From assembly GCA_017625255.1 (NCBI GenBank), contig JAGALK010000111.1:1-64000 (forward strand): a stretch of DNA of 64,000 nt, given 5' to 3'. The notes under the pieces were generated by a model. That model made no database searches and was not told the DNA's origin. It saw only the letters and a list, made by a program, of their open reading frames with translations. This stretch comes from Lachnospiraceae bacterium (GTDB lineage Bacteria; Bacillota; Clostridia; Lachnospirales; Lachnospiraceae). Made by a program: the position numbers and the translations under genes. Shown in pieces: positions 26,493-35,095 of this stretch; the stretch's first letter is position 1; every line of letters starts with the position of its first letter.

Positions 26493-27377
26493 ATGAAAAA
26501 AATTACCGCAATGATGCTCACAGGAGCACTTATGTTAGGAACAGTTGGAATGACAGGTTGTAATGCAGGAAGTGAAGAAACCTCTGATTATGATACAAGT
26601 GAATATATCAGCGTAGTATCCAGAGAGGATGGTTCTGGTACAAGAGGAGCTTTTATTGAGTTATTTGGAGTTGAGCAGAAGGATGAAAGTGGAGAAAAGA
26701 TTGATTATACAACAGAAGAAGCCATTATTACAAATAGTACAGATGTTATGATGACAACTGTAGCAGGAGATGATTATGCTATTGGCTATTGTTCACTTGG
26801 TTCTTTAAATGACTCTGTAAAAGCAGTAACTATTGATGGAGCTGAGGCAACTGTAGAAAATATCAAGTCTGGAACATATACCATTTCAAGACCATTTAAT
26901 ATTGTCACACAGGATACGGTATCCGCAGCAGCACAGGATTTTGTAAATTACATTTTAAGTGCAGAAGGTCAGGCAGTTGTCACAGATAAGGGATATATTT
27001 CTGTAGTAGATAATGCTGACAGCTTTATATCTGATAATTCGAAAGGAAAAATTGTCGTTGCAGGTTCTTCTTCTGTAACACCGGTAATGGAAAAATTAAA
27101 AGAAGCTTATATGGAAGTAAATGTTAATGCAGAAATCGAAATTCAGGAAAGTGATTCTACAACAGGTATTACAGCAGCTATCGATGGAACTTGTGATATC
27201 GGAATGGCTTCTAGAGACTTAAAAGAAGAAGAAACTGGTGTATCAGCAACAAAAATTGCATTAGACGGTATTGCAGTGATTGTGAATAATAATTGTCCGG
27301 CAAATGATTTATCCAAAGATACGGTAAAGAACATCTTTACAGGTGAATTTACTTCATGGGATGAAGTGATGGAATAG
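26493..27377 (+). CDS. pstS: phosphate ABC transporter substrate-binding lipoprotein, permuted domain order
   Basis: About 294 residues. A lipoprotein signal peptide ends at GMTGC near residue 23. The half containing SREDGSGTRGAF and AIGYCSLGS, normally C-terminal in PstS, comes first. It is followed by the half with VVAGSSSVTPVMEKL, CDIGMASRDL, IALDGIAVIV and IFTGEFTSW, normally N-terminal. All phosphate-binding motifs are present, only in circularly permuted order. The ATG at 26493 is eight bases after GGAGG, so the ATG at 26478 is rejected. It binds phosphate outside the membrane for PstCAB and is first in the operon. Confidence 0.92.
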   Translation: MKKITAMMLTGALMLGTVGMTGCNAGSEETSDYDTSEYISVVSREDGSGTRGAFIELFGVEQKDESGEKIDYTTEEAIITNSTDVMMTTVAGDDYAIGYCSLGSLNDSVKAVTIDGAEATVENIKSGTYTISRPFNIVTQDTVSAAAQDFVNYILSAEGQAVVTDKGYISVVDNADSFISDNSKGKIVVAGSSSVTPVMEKLKEAYMEVNVNAEIEIQESDSTTGITAAIDGTCDIGMASRDLKEEETGVSATKIALDGIAVIVNNNCPANDLSKDTVKNIFTGEFTSWDEVME

Positions 27378-27385
27378 AGGTTTGT

Positions 27386-28240
27386 ATGATTCAGAAAAAG
27401 GAAAAAATCATGGAAGTGCTGTTTTTAGTAACAGCCTGTATTTCTGTAGTAGCAGTAGCTTTAATTTGTATATTTTTATTTGCAAATGGTTTTCCGGCAA
27501 TGTTTGAAATTGGAATAATGGATTTTCTATCCGGAACAAAATGGAAGCCGGGAAATGATATTTATGGAATTTTTCCAATGATTTTAGGCAGTATTTATGT
27601 AACAATTGGTGCGATTATCATTGGTGTGCCCATTGGTATTTTAATGGCAATTTTTATGGCACATTTCTGTCCGGCAAGGCTGCATGCAATACTAAAGCCT
27701 ATTGTGGATTTGTTGGCAGGAATTCCATCTATTGTGTATGGATTTTTTGGATTAGTAGTATTAGTACCTTTTATCAGAGAGCATTTTTCGGGAAATGGAA
27801 ATAGTATTTTGACAGCGTCTATTTTGCTTGGAATAATGATTCTTCCGACAATTATCGGCGTGTCAGAGTCTGCTCTTTATGCTGTGCCGCAAAGCTATTA
27901 TGAAGGAGCGCTTGCCTTAGGTGCAACCCATGAAAGAAGTGTATTTTCCGTAGTGCTTCCTGCGGCAAAATCCGCAGTAACTGCAGCAGTAATTTTAGGT
28001 GTAGGTCGTGCCATCGGAGAAACGATGGCAGTTATGATGGTAGCAGGAAATCAGGCAAGAATTCCAAGTTCTATTTTTAAGGGTGTTCGTACTATGACGG
28101 CGAATATTGTCATTGAAATGGGATATGCTGCAGGCTTACATAGAGAAGCTTTAATTGCAACAGGCGTAGTTTTGTTCATATTTATCCTAATCATTAATTT
28201 AAGCTTCTCTTTATTAAAACAAAAATCGGAGGTGGCATAA
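27386..28240 (+). CDS. pstC: phosphate ABC transporter permease PstC
   Basis: A 284-residue inner-membrane permease with about six membrane segments. The ABC permease contact loop is EGALALGATHERSVFSVVLP, followed by GRAIGETMAVMMVAGN. It forms the phosphate channel with PstA. It starts eight bases after pstS and abuts pstA with no gap. Confidence 0.95.
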   Translation: MIQKKEKIMEVLFLVTACISVVAVALICIFLFANGFPAMFEIGIMDFLSGTKWKPGNDIYGIFPMILGSIYVTIGAIIIGVPIGILMAIFMAHFCPARLHAILKPIVDLLAGIPSIVYGFFGLVVLVPFIREHFSGNGNSILTASILLGIMILPTIIGVSESALYAVPQSYYEGALALGATHERSVFSVVLPAAKSAVTAAVILGVGRAIGETMAVMMVAGNQARIPSSIFKGVRTMTANIVIEMGYAAGLHREALIATGVVLFIFILIINLSFSLLKQKSEVA

Positions 28241-29095
28241 ATGAAGCTGAAACAAAAATTGGCTTCCTATCGTAAGCATCCGGGCTCTTTTCTGTTAATG
28301 CTGCTGGTGTTGATTTCAGCGGTTTTTACAGTGAGTGTTTTGGTTTATCTGATTGCCTATATTTTAATTCATGGTATTCCATATCTGACGCCTCAACTGT
28401 TTTCTTTAGAATATAATTCTGAAAATGTATCCATGCTTCCGGCATTAATAAATACATTATATATGACCGGACTGGCACTTTTCATTGCAGTTCCGGTGGG
28501 AATTGGTTCAGCAATTTATTTATCTGAGTATGCCAAAAAGGGCAATAAGCTGGTAAAGCTAATTCGTCTGATGGCAGAAACTTTGCAGGGAATACCTTCT
28601 ATTATTTATGGTTTGTTTGGAATGTTGTTTTTTGTAGGCACATTAAAAATGGGATATTCCATTCTCGCTGGTGCAGCAACGCTGGCAATTATGGTACTTC
28701 CGGTAGTTATGCGTACCACAGAAGAGGCTTTGCTATCTGTGCCGGATATGTATAGAGAAGGAAGCTTTGGACTTGGCGCAGGAAAGCTTCGTACAGTATT
28801 TCGTATTGTACTGCCTTCTGCAATACCTGGAATTTTATCGGGAGTTATTTTGGCGATAGGTCGTATTGTGGGAGAAACAGCAGCTTTAATTTATACAGCA
28901 GGTACTGTACCGGAAATAGCAGGCAGTATTTTTGATTCGGGAAGAACTCTTGCTGTACATATGTATTCTCTTTCACGAGAAGGCTTCCATACCAATCAGG
29001 CATATGCGACAGCCGTGGTATTATTGATAATTGTACTTTTGATGAATGGTTTATCTTCTACGATTGCAAAAAGAGTAGCTTCTAAGAATAAATAG
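28241..29095 (+). CDS. pstA: phosphate ABC transporter permease PstA
   Basis: A 284-residue permease with about six membrane segments, the loop [20 protein letters not shown] and [16 protein letters not shown]. Its start codon directly follows the pstC stop codon, and the GGAGGTGG site lies inside pstC. It pairs with PstC in the membrane. Confidence 0.95.
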   Translation: MKLKQKLASYRKHPGSFLLMLLVLISAVFTVSVLVYLIAYILIHGIPYLTPQLFSLEYNSENVSMLPALINTLYMTGLALFIAVPVGIGSAIYLSEYAKKGNKLVKLIRLMAETLQGIPSIIYGLFGMLFFVGTLKMGYSILAGAATLAIMVLPVVMRTTEEALLSVPDMYREGSFGLGAGKLRTVFRIVLPSAIPGILSGVILAIGRIVGETAALIYTAGTVPEIAGSIFDSGRTLAVHMYSLSREGFHTNQAYATAVVLLIIVLLMNGLSSTIAKRVASKNK

Positions 29096-29109
29096 AGAGG
29101 AATAAAAGA

Positions 29110-29862
29110 ATGGGATATAAATTTACAGTCAATAACCTTGATTTATATTATAGTGATTTTCATGCACTAAAAAATGTAAATTTAAATATTGAAGAAAATA
29201 AAATTACTGCATTTATCGGACCTTCCGGATGTGGAAAATCGACTTTTTTAAAGACCTTAAACCGTATGAATGATTTAGTAGAGGGATGTAAAATTACCGG
29301 AGATATTCGTTTAGATGGAGAAGATATTTATGGAAAAATGGATGTAAACCATCTTCGTAAACGGGTGGGTATGGTATTCCAGAAGCCAAATCCATTTCCA
29401 ATGAGTATATATGATAATATTGCTTACGGACCAAGAACCCATGGTATTCGTTCCAAGACAAAATTGGATGAAATTGTAGAAACTTCTTTGAAGCAGGCAG
29501 CTATCTGGGATGAAGTAAAAGACCGCTTAAAAAAGAGTGCATTAGGCTTATCCGGCGGTCAGCAGCAAAGACTTTGTATAGCCAGAGCTTTAGCAGTAAA
29601 TCCTGAGGTTATTTTAATGGATGAGCCTACTTCTGCATTAGATCCGATTTCTACTTCAAAAATTGAAGATTTGGTCATTGATTTAAAGAAGGATTACACC
29701 ATAGTTATGGTAACACATAATATGCAGCAGGCGACACGAGTATCCGATGAAACGGTATTTTTCCTGTTGGGAGAAATCATTGAGCATGGAAATACAGAAC
29801 AGTTATTCTCAATGCCAAGAGATAAACGGACAGAGGATTATATTACAGGCAGATTTGGTTAA
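29110..29862 (+). CDS. pstB: phosphate ABC transporter ATPase PstB
   Basis: A 250-residue ATPase with Walker [10 protein letters not shown], signature LSGGQQQRL, Walker [13 protein letters not shown] and switch His in MVTHNMQQA. The family-specific [14 protein letters not shown] segment is present. It powers phosphate import and usually also signals to PhoR through PhoU. Confidence 0.97.
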   Translation: MGYKFTVNNLDLYYSDFHALKNVNLNIEENKITAFIGPSGCGKSTFLKTLNRMNDLVEGCKITGDIRLDGEDIYGKMDVNHLRKRVGMVFQKPNPFPMSIYDNIAYGPRTHGIRSKTKLDEIVETSLKQAAIWDEVKDRLKKSALGLSGGQQQRLCIARALAVNPEVILMDEPTSALDPISTSKIEDLVIDLKKDYTIVMVTHNMQQATRVSDETVFFLLGEIIEHGNTEQLFSMPRDKRTEDYITGRFG

Positions 29863-29877
29863 AAACAGGAGGAATGT

Positions 29878-30525
29878 ATGATGAGAAACCGTTTTGACAG
29901 ACAGTTAAATCAACTGAATCATGAGTTGATTGAAATGGGAGAACGCATAGAGCATGCCATTGAAATGGCAGTTAATGCATTTGTATTACAGGATTGTGAA
30001 AGAGCAAAAGAGGCTATCGCTTATGATGTGGAAATTGATAGACAGGAAAGAGATATTGAAGCACTGTGTATGAAGCTTCTTTTACAACAGCAGCCGGTAG
30101 CAAGAGATTTACGATTGATTTCAGCCGCACTTAAAATGATTACAGATATGGAAAGAATCGGCGATCATGCGGCAGATATTTCAGAAATGACGATTCATAT
30201 GGGAAATACGCCGTATATGATTCAGCCGGATTGTATTCAAAAAATGGCTGCAGAAACTACAGATATGGTTATTCGCAGTATCAATGCGTTTGTAAATAAA
30301 GATATAGAAATGGCAAAATGGGTCATTGAGAGAGACGACATTGTGGATGATTTATTCAATTCTGAAAAAAATATGTTAATTGAACTGATTAACCAGAATA
30401 AAGAAAATGGTGAACAGGCAGCAGATATGCTGATGGTGGCAAAGTATTTTGAAAGAATTGGAGACCATGCCACAAATATTGCAGAATGGGTAATTTTTTC
30501 TATTACAGGAAGCCACGAGATTTAA
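29878..30525 (+). CDS. phoU: phosphate signalling protein PhoU
   Basis: A 215-residue all-helical protein with the two PhoU metal-site motifs ERIGDHAADISE and ERIGDHATNIAEW. It follows pstB by 15 bases with an AGGAGG site. In known systems PhoU joins the Pst transporter to the PhoR kinase and keeps the regulon off when phosphate is plentiful. Two adjacent ATG codons (29878, 29881) could each start it. Confidence 0.95.
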   Translation: MMRNRFDRQLNQLNHELIEMGERIEHAIEMAVNAFVLQDCERAKEAIAYDVEIDRQERDIEALCMKLLLQQQPVARDLRLISAALKMITDMERIGDHAADISEMTIHMGNTPYMIQPDCIQKMAAETTDMVIRSINAFVNKDIEMAKWVIERDDIVDDLFNSEKNMLIELINQNKENGEQAADMLMVAKYFERIGDHATNIAEWVIFSITGSHEI

Positions 30526-30538
30526 AGTACTGTTTGTT

Positions 30539-30592
30539 TTTACATACATTTTACAAAAACACCTTGTTTATTTTACATATCCGAAGTATGAT
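30539..30592 (+). promoter_or_regulatory. PhoP-box array and promoter of the Na/Pi cotransporter gene
   Basis: TTTACA stands at 30539, 30550 and 30572; the slot at 30561 is degenerate, so all lie on an 11-bp grid. A -10-like TATGAT (30587-30592) follows the last box by nine bases, the same distance as before pstS. Confidence 0.8.
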
Positions 30593-30725
30593 GTAAAGGA
30601 ATTGTTAAGAAAATATGTAGTTTTTACTGGATACTTTATAACAATTCGGTTATAATGTTATTGGTACTGGGTAATTTTACCTAGATACTTATGAATGAAA
30701 AAAGAGAACATATGAGGAGAATGAA

Positions 30726-32516
30726 ATGGACATTTTTGGTTTTCTGACATTAGTCGGCGGATTAGCATTGTTTTTGTATGGAATGAGTGTTATGGGAAGC
30801 GGTTTAGAGAAGCTTTCCGGTGGTCGATTGGAGAGAATCCTTGAGAAACTGACATCAAATCCGATTAAGGCGGTATTATTAGGTGCAGGTGTTACTGCAG
30901 TTATTCAGTCGTCATCAGCGACAACCGTTATGGTAGTAGGATTTGTAAACTCCAGTATCATGAAATTGTCTCAGGCAATCGGTATTATCATGGGTGCAAA
31001 TATTGGTACTACCATTACAGCCTGGGTTTTAAGTTTGACAGGTATTCAGGGAGATAATCTTTTTGTAAAATTATTAAAACCATCTTCTTTTACACCGATT
31101 TTGGCATTGATTGGTATTATTATGTACATGAGCGGTAAAAACAGTAAAAAGAAGGATATTGGTGAGATTTTACTGGGATTTGCGGTACTGATGTTTGGTA
31201 TGGATGCTATGAGTGGAGCAGTAAAACCATTAGCAGATGTGCCGGAATTTACAAACATCTTGCTTATGTTTAATAATCCGTTTCTTGGTATAGTTGTTGG
31301 AGCTATTTTAACTGCAATTATCCAGTCTTCGTCCGCATCTGTCGGTATTTTGCAGGCATTGTCTGTAACAGGAGCATTTACTTACAGTTCTGTTGTTCCG
31401 ATTATTATGGGACAGAATATCGGTACCTGTGTAACAGCTATGTTATCTTCTATAGGAGCAAATAAAGGGGCTAGAAGAACAGCATTTGTACACTTGTATT
31501 TTAACTTAATTGGTACAATTTTATTTATGGCAGTGTATTTTGGATTAAATAAATTGATTGGATTTGCATTTGCTGATGATGTAGTGGGTGCAGCAGGAAT
31601 TGCGCTGCTTCATACAACATTTAATGTATTTACAACATTAGTGTTATTGCCATTTACCAAAGTTCTTGAAAAACTGGCATATCTGACACTTCCTGTTTCC
31701 GAAGAGGAGAAGGCACCTGTAGAAGATCAGGAATTCCAGATTTTAGACGACAGATTTTTACAGACACCGGCATTTGCAATCGAACAGTGTAGAACACTTG
31801 CAAATAAAATGGCTGAATTAGCAAAAGAATCCTTTGTTCGAGCAATGAAAACTTTAGATGGATATTCTGACGAAGAGGCAGAAGAGATTGTCAAATTAGA
31901 AAACCGTATTGACCTTTATGAGGATAAAATCAGCGTATATCTGACAAAGCTAAGCAGTCAGAATTTAAGCTATAATGATAGTCAGAATGTGTCTACGCTA
32001 TTACATTGTATTACAGATTTAGAGCGTATTTCTGATCATGCTGTAAATGTCGTAGAGTCTGTACAGGAAATGAATAAAAGAGACTTACAGTTCTCTAAAA
32101 AGGCTGAGGAAGAAATGCGTATTTACAGAAGTGCGGTAGAAGAAATTTTAGACCGTACAACAAGTGCATTTGTTCATGGAGATCAAAGTCAGGCAATAAC
32201 AGTAGAACCATTAGAAGAAGTAATTGACCAGTTAAATAAAGATGTAAAGAAACGACATATTAAGCGTATGCGTAAGGGAAAATGTACAGTGGATTTAGGA
32301 CTGTTACTTTCTGATATCGCAACAAATTTTGAGAGAGTTTCTGACCATTGTTCCAATATTGCTGTCTGTTTGATTCAGGTACAGGATACAGAATTAGAAG
32401 CACACAGCTATGTAAATCAGTTAAAGGATGGAGAGCATCTTTCCTTTGAAAAACAGGTAGAAGTATTAGAACAGAAATACTCTTTACCAAAGGATAAAGA
32501 AAAATCAAATACATAA
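30726..32516 (+). CDS. Na/Pi cotransporter family protein with C-terminal PhoU-like domain
   Basis: A 596-residue protein. Residues 1-320 hold the duplicated NptA/YjbB fold with the paired motifs QSSSATTVMVVG and QSSSASVGILQ, plus GANIGTT and GQNIGTC. Residues about 350-560 are PhoU-like helices (LERISDHAVNVVES; FERVSDHCSNIAV). It moves phosphate with sodium, and its direction in vivo is uncertain. The upstream Pho boxes make it part of the phosphate regulon. A second homologue lies at 48310-49950. Confidence 0.92.
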   Translation: MDIFGFLTLVGGLALFLYGMSVMGSGLEKLSGGRLERILEKLTSNPIKAVLLGAGVTAVIQSSSATTVMVVGFVNSSIMKLSQAIGIIMGANIGTTITAWVLSLTGIQGDNLFVKLLKPSSFTPILALIGIIMYMSGKNSKKKDIGEILLGFAVLMFGMDAMSGAVKPLADVPEFTNILLMFNNPFLGIVVGAILTAIIQSSSASVGILQALSVTGAFTYSSVVPIIMGQNIGTCVTAMLSSIGANKGARRTAFVHLYFNLIGTILFMAVYFGLNKLIGFAFADDVVGAAGIALLHTTFNVFTTLVLLPFTKVLEKLAYLTLPVSEEEKAPVEDQEFQILDDRFLQTPAFAIEQCRTLANKMAELAKESFVRAMKTLDGYSDEEAEEIVKLENRIDLYEDKISVYLTKLSSQNLSYNDSQNVSTLLHCITDLERISDHAVNVVESVQEMNKRDLQFSKKAEEEMRIYRSAVEEILDRTTSAFVHGDQSQAITVEPLEEVIDQLNKDVKKRHIKRMRKGKCTVDLGLLLSDIATNFERVSDHCSNIAVCLIQVQDTELEAHSYVNQLKDGEHLSFEKQVEVLEQKYSLPKDKEKSNT

Positions 32517-32528
32517 GAAGAACGCAGG

Positions 32529-32556
32529 TGCCCATCCATTTTGGATGGGCATTATT
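32529..32556 (+). terminator. terminator after the Na/Pi cotransporter gene
   Basis: Perfect ten-base arms TGCCCATCCA and TGGATGGGCA with a two-base loop. The tail is T-rich but broken by A residues, so read-through into phoP is possible. Confidence 0.75.
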
Positions 32557-32582
32557 ATATAAATGAAAGGTAGAGAAGAGAA

Positions 32583-33257
32583 ATGGCAACTGTTTATATT
32601 GTAGAAGATGATGTAAATATTCGTGAAATAGAAAGCTATGCCTTAAAAACAGGCGGTTACCATGTAGAAGAATTTGAATGTGGTTCTGAGCTTTTTTCGG
32701 CAGTAAAAAAGAAAGTTCCGGCATTGATTATTTTGGATATTATGCTTCCTGAGGAGGATGGACTAGAGATTTTAAAGGAGCTTCGTGCAAAAAAAGAAAC
32801 AAAAAATGTGCCCATTATTATGGTGACAGCAAAATCTACAGAGTTAGATAAAGTAAAGGGCTTAGATAATGGTGCGGATGATTATATTACAAAACCATTT
32901 GGTGTAATGGAATTAATTTCCAGAGTGAAAGCTCTTTTGCGGCGGACAGAAAGGGTTACAGAAACAGATGTGATTCATTGTGGTCTGATAAGCTTAGATA
33001 CAAAAAAACACGCTGTAACAGTAAATGAAACACTCTGTGAGCTTACCTACAAGGAGTTTGAACTGCTTCGTTATCTGATGATTAATGAAGGCATTGTACT
33101 ATCTAGAGATAAGATTATGGATCAGGTTTGGGGATTTGAATATGAGGGAGAAAGTCGTACTGTAGATATGCATATCAAAACCCTGCGGCATAAATTAGGA
33201 GAGGGCGGAAGTATGATAAAAACCGTCAGAAATGTTGGTTATATGATGGATGAATAA
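32583..33257 (+). CDS. phoP: PhoP/PhoB-type response regulator
   Basis: A 224-residue OmpR-family regulator. The receiver has acidic residues in VEDD, phospho-Asp in LIILDIMLPE, and the Lys in DDYITKPFG. The winged-helix DNA-binding domain contains LTYKEFELLRYL and RTVDMHIKTLRHKLG. It sits between the phosphate genes and a PhoR-like kinase, so it is the likely binder of the TTTACA arrays upstream. No Pho box is seen directly before it. Confidence 0.92.
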   Translation: MATVYIVEDDVNIREIESYALKTGGYHVEEFECGSELFSAVKKKVPALIILDIMLPEEDGLEILKELRAKKETKNVPIIMVTAKSTELDKVKGLDNGADDYITKPFGVMELISRVKALLRRTERVTETDVIHCGLISLDTKKHAVTVNETLCELTYKEFELLRYLMINEGIVLSRDKIMDQVWGFEYEGESRTVDMHIKTLRHKLGEGGSMIKTVRNVGYMMDE

Positions 33258-33272
33258 AATGGAGAAAAATAC

Positions 33273-34571
33273 ATGAAAAAAACAATGAATGTCCGCTTTA
33301 TGATTATATCAGCGGCAGCAATTTTAATTACGGCACTTATTTCTACAATTCTTTTTTTTCATATATTAAAAAGACAGGTTTTTGCAGATTTACAGGCATA
33401 TGAGCATGTCATTAGTCAGGTAGACCCATCCATGCTTGAAATCAGCAAGGAAGAGATGCGTGTGACTGTTATTGCAGAGGATGGAGAAGTACTTTTTGAT
33501 AGTCAGGCAAATGCAAAGGAAATGGAAAATCATAAAGACCGTCCTGAAATACAAGCGGCGAGAAGATATGGTGTGGGCGAGAAGGTACGATGGTCAGATA
33601 CTTTTTCTGTACATACCTTTTATTATGCTGCCTTGATGGAGGATGGAAGTGTCTTAAGGGTAGCAAAGCAGTCCACAAGTCTTTATGATGTGATGAAAAA
33701 TACAATCATGGTTATTGTGGTAATCGCTGTAATTACATTTATTCTTTGCGCAGTGGCTGCTCATCTGCTTACCCGCAGAATGATAGAACCCATTGAACGG
33801 ATGGCACATAGCTTATTAGTACTTGAAGAGGATAATGTTTATGAGGAAATTCGTCCCTTTGTCAAGACGATTAAAGAACAGCATATGAATATTTTAAATC
33901 ATGCAAAGCTGCGTCAGGAATTTACAGCTAATGTATCTCATGAGTTAAAGACCCCACTTACGGCAATCTCAGGCTATGCGGAATTGATAGAAAACGGTAT
34001 GGTGCAGCAGGAGGATATGGGGCGTTTTGCCGGACAGATACAAAAAAACGCCAATCGTCTGTTAAATCTTATTAATGATATCATGAAGCTTTCAGAATTA
34101 GACAGTGAAGAAATGGAGATTCCATTTGAAAAATTTGATTTATATGATTTGGCGGAAAATACGATGCATATGATGGAGCTTCCGGCACAAAAACAGGATG
34201 TTGAGCTTATTTTTTCCGGAGAACATGTGGAAGTTAATGGCGGAAAGAGCCTGATTGAAGAATTGATTTACAATCTTATCAGCAATGCAATTCGTTATAA
34301 TGTAAAAGGCGGAAGGGTCTATATAAAAGTGGAAGTGGAAAATGAACACCCTGTTTTGGTGGTAGAAGATACAGGAATCGGTATATCAAAAGAGCATCAG
34401 GAGAGAATATTTGAACGCTTTTATAGGGTAGATAAAAGCCGTTCTAAGTCTACAGGGGGAACCGGACTTGGACTTGCTATTGTAAAACATATCATAGCCC
34501 AGCACGATGCAGCCATTACAGTAGAAAGTGAAGAGGGAAAGGGTACAAAAATGAAGGTTATTTTCGGATAA
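33273..34571 (+). CDS. phoR: PhoR-type sensor histidine kinase
   Basis: A 432-residue kinase with two membrane helices (about 8-30 and 145-168) enclosing an outer domain of about 110 residues, then a short HAMP-like linker. HisKA carries the phospho-His in FTANVSHELKTPLTAISGY, and the ATPase domain has NLISNAIRYN, EDTGIGIS and GGTGLGLAIVKH. The gene starts 15 bases after phoP. It should phosphorylate PhoP when phosphate is low. Confidence 0.92.
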   Translation: MKKTMNVRFMIISAAAILITALISTILFFHILKRQVFADLQAYEHVISQVDPSMLEISKEEMRVTVIAEDGEVLFDSQANAKEMENHKDRPEIQAARRYGVGEKVRWSDTFSVHTFYYAALMEDGSVLRVAKQSTSLYDVMKNTIMVIVVIAVITFILCAVAAHLLTRRMIEPIERMAHSLLVLEEDNVYEEIRPFVKTIKEQHMNILNHAKLRQEFTANVSHELKTPLTAISGYAELIENGMVQQEDMGRFAGQIQKNANRLLNLINDIMKLSELDSEEMEIPFEKFDLYDLAENTMHMMELPAQKQDVELIFSGEHVEVNGGKSLIEELIYNLISNAIRYNVKGGRVYIKVEVENEHPVLVVEDTGIGISKEHQERIFERFYRVDKSRSKSTGGTGLGLAIVKHIIAQHDAAITVESEEGKGTKMKVIFG

Positions 34572-34584
34572 AGATGCAGAGGAC

Positions 34585-34613
34585 TTGCATACTTATAGAG
34601 AAATGTATAGAAT
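34585..34613 (+). promoter_or_regulatory. probable promoter of the zinc-ribbon / hybrid kinase operon
   Basis: -35 TTGCAT (34585-34590), 17-bp spacer, -10 TAGAAT (34608-34613). It separates this operon from phoPR. Confidence 0.6.
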
Positions 34614-34645
34614 ATAGGTATAAAGTCACAGGAAGGAGATAACTT

Positions 34646-35074
34646 ATGGATTTTTTTAGTAAATTAGGAGATACAATTGCAAATGTAGGTAAGGATGTCA
34701 CACAGAAGGCAAAGGATGTATCAGGTATTGCAAAATTAAAGTTGGATATAAAAGCAAAAGAGGATTTTATTAAAGAACAGTATATAGAGCTTGGAAAAGC
34801 CTATTATGAGAAAAATAAAGGAATGGATGTACCGGAAAAAGTGCAGTTTGACCGTATCGAAGAAGCTATGGAGGATATTTCCAAAATGGAGCTTTTAATT
34901 CTGGAAATAAAAAAAGCCAGAAGATGTCCGGAATGTGGTGCAGAAGCTGCGGAAACCGCAGAGTTTTGCAGTGTTTGTGGCAAAAAGCTTTCTATTGTGG
35001 TAGAAGATTATCCATATGAGGAAGAAGAAATCGTTAAGGGAGAAGCAGCGGTTACAGTAAATACAGAGGATTAA
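34646..35074 (+). CDS. helical protein with C-terminal zinc ribbon
   Basis: A 142-residue protein. The N-terminal 90 residues look like an amphipathic helical hairpin, followed by a zinc ribbon with CPECG and FCSVCG, and an acidic tail. There are no membrane segments. Similar small ribbon proteins are common in Clostridia, and their function is not known. It has an AGGAGAT site and is followed 21 bases later by the hybrid kinase, so they are probably co-transcribed. Confidence 0.75.
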   Translation: MDFFSKLGDTIANVGKDVTQKAKDVSGIAKLKLDIKAKEDFIKEQYIELGKAYYEKNKGMDVPEKVQFDRIEEAMEDISKMELLILEIKKARRCPECGAEAAETAEFCSVCGKKLSIVVEDYPYEEEEIVKGEAAVTVNTED

Positions 35075-35095
35075 AAGAAGCAGGGAAGAGAGCTT

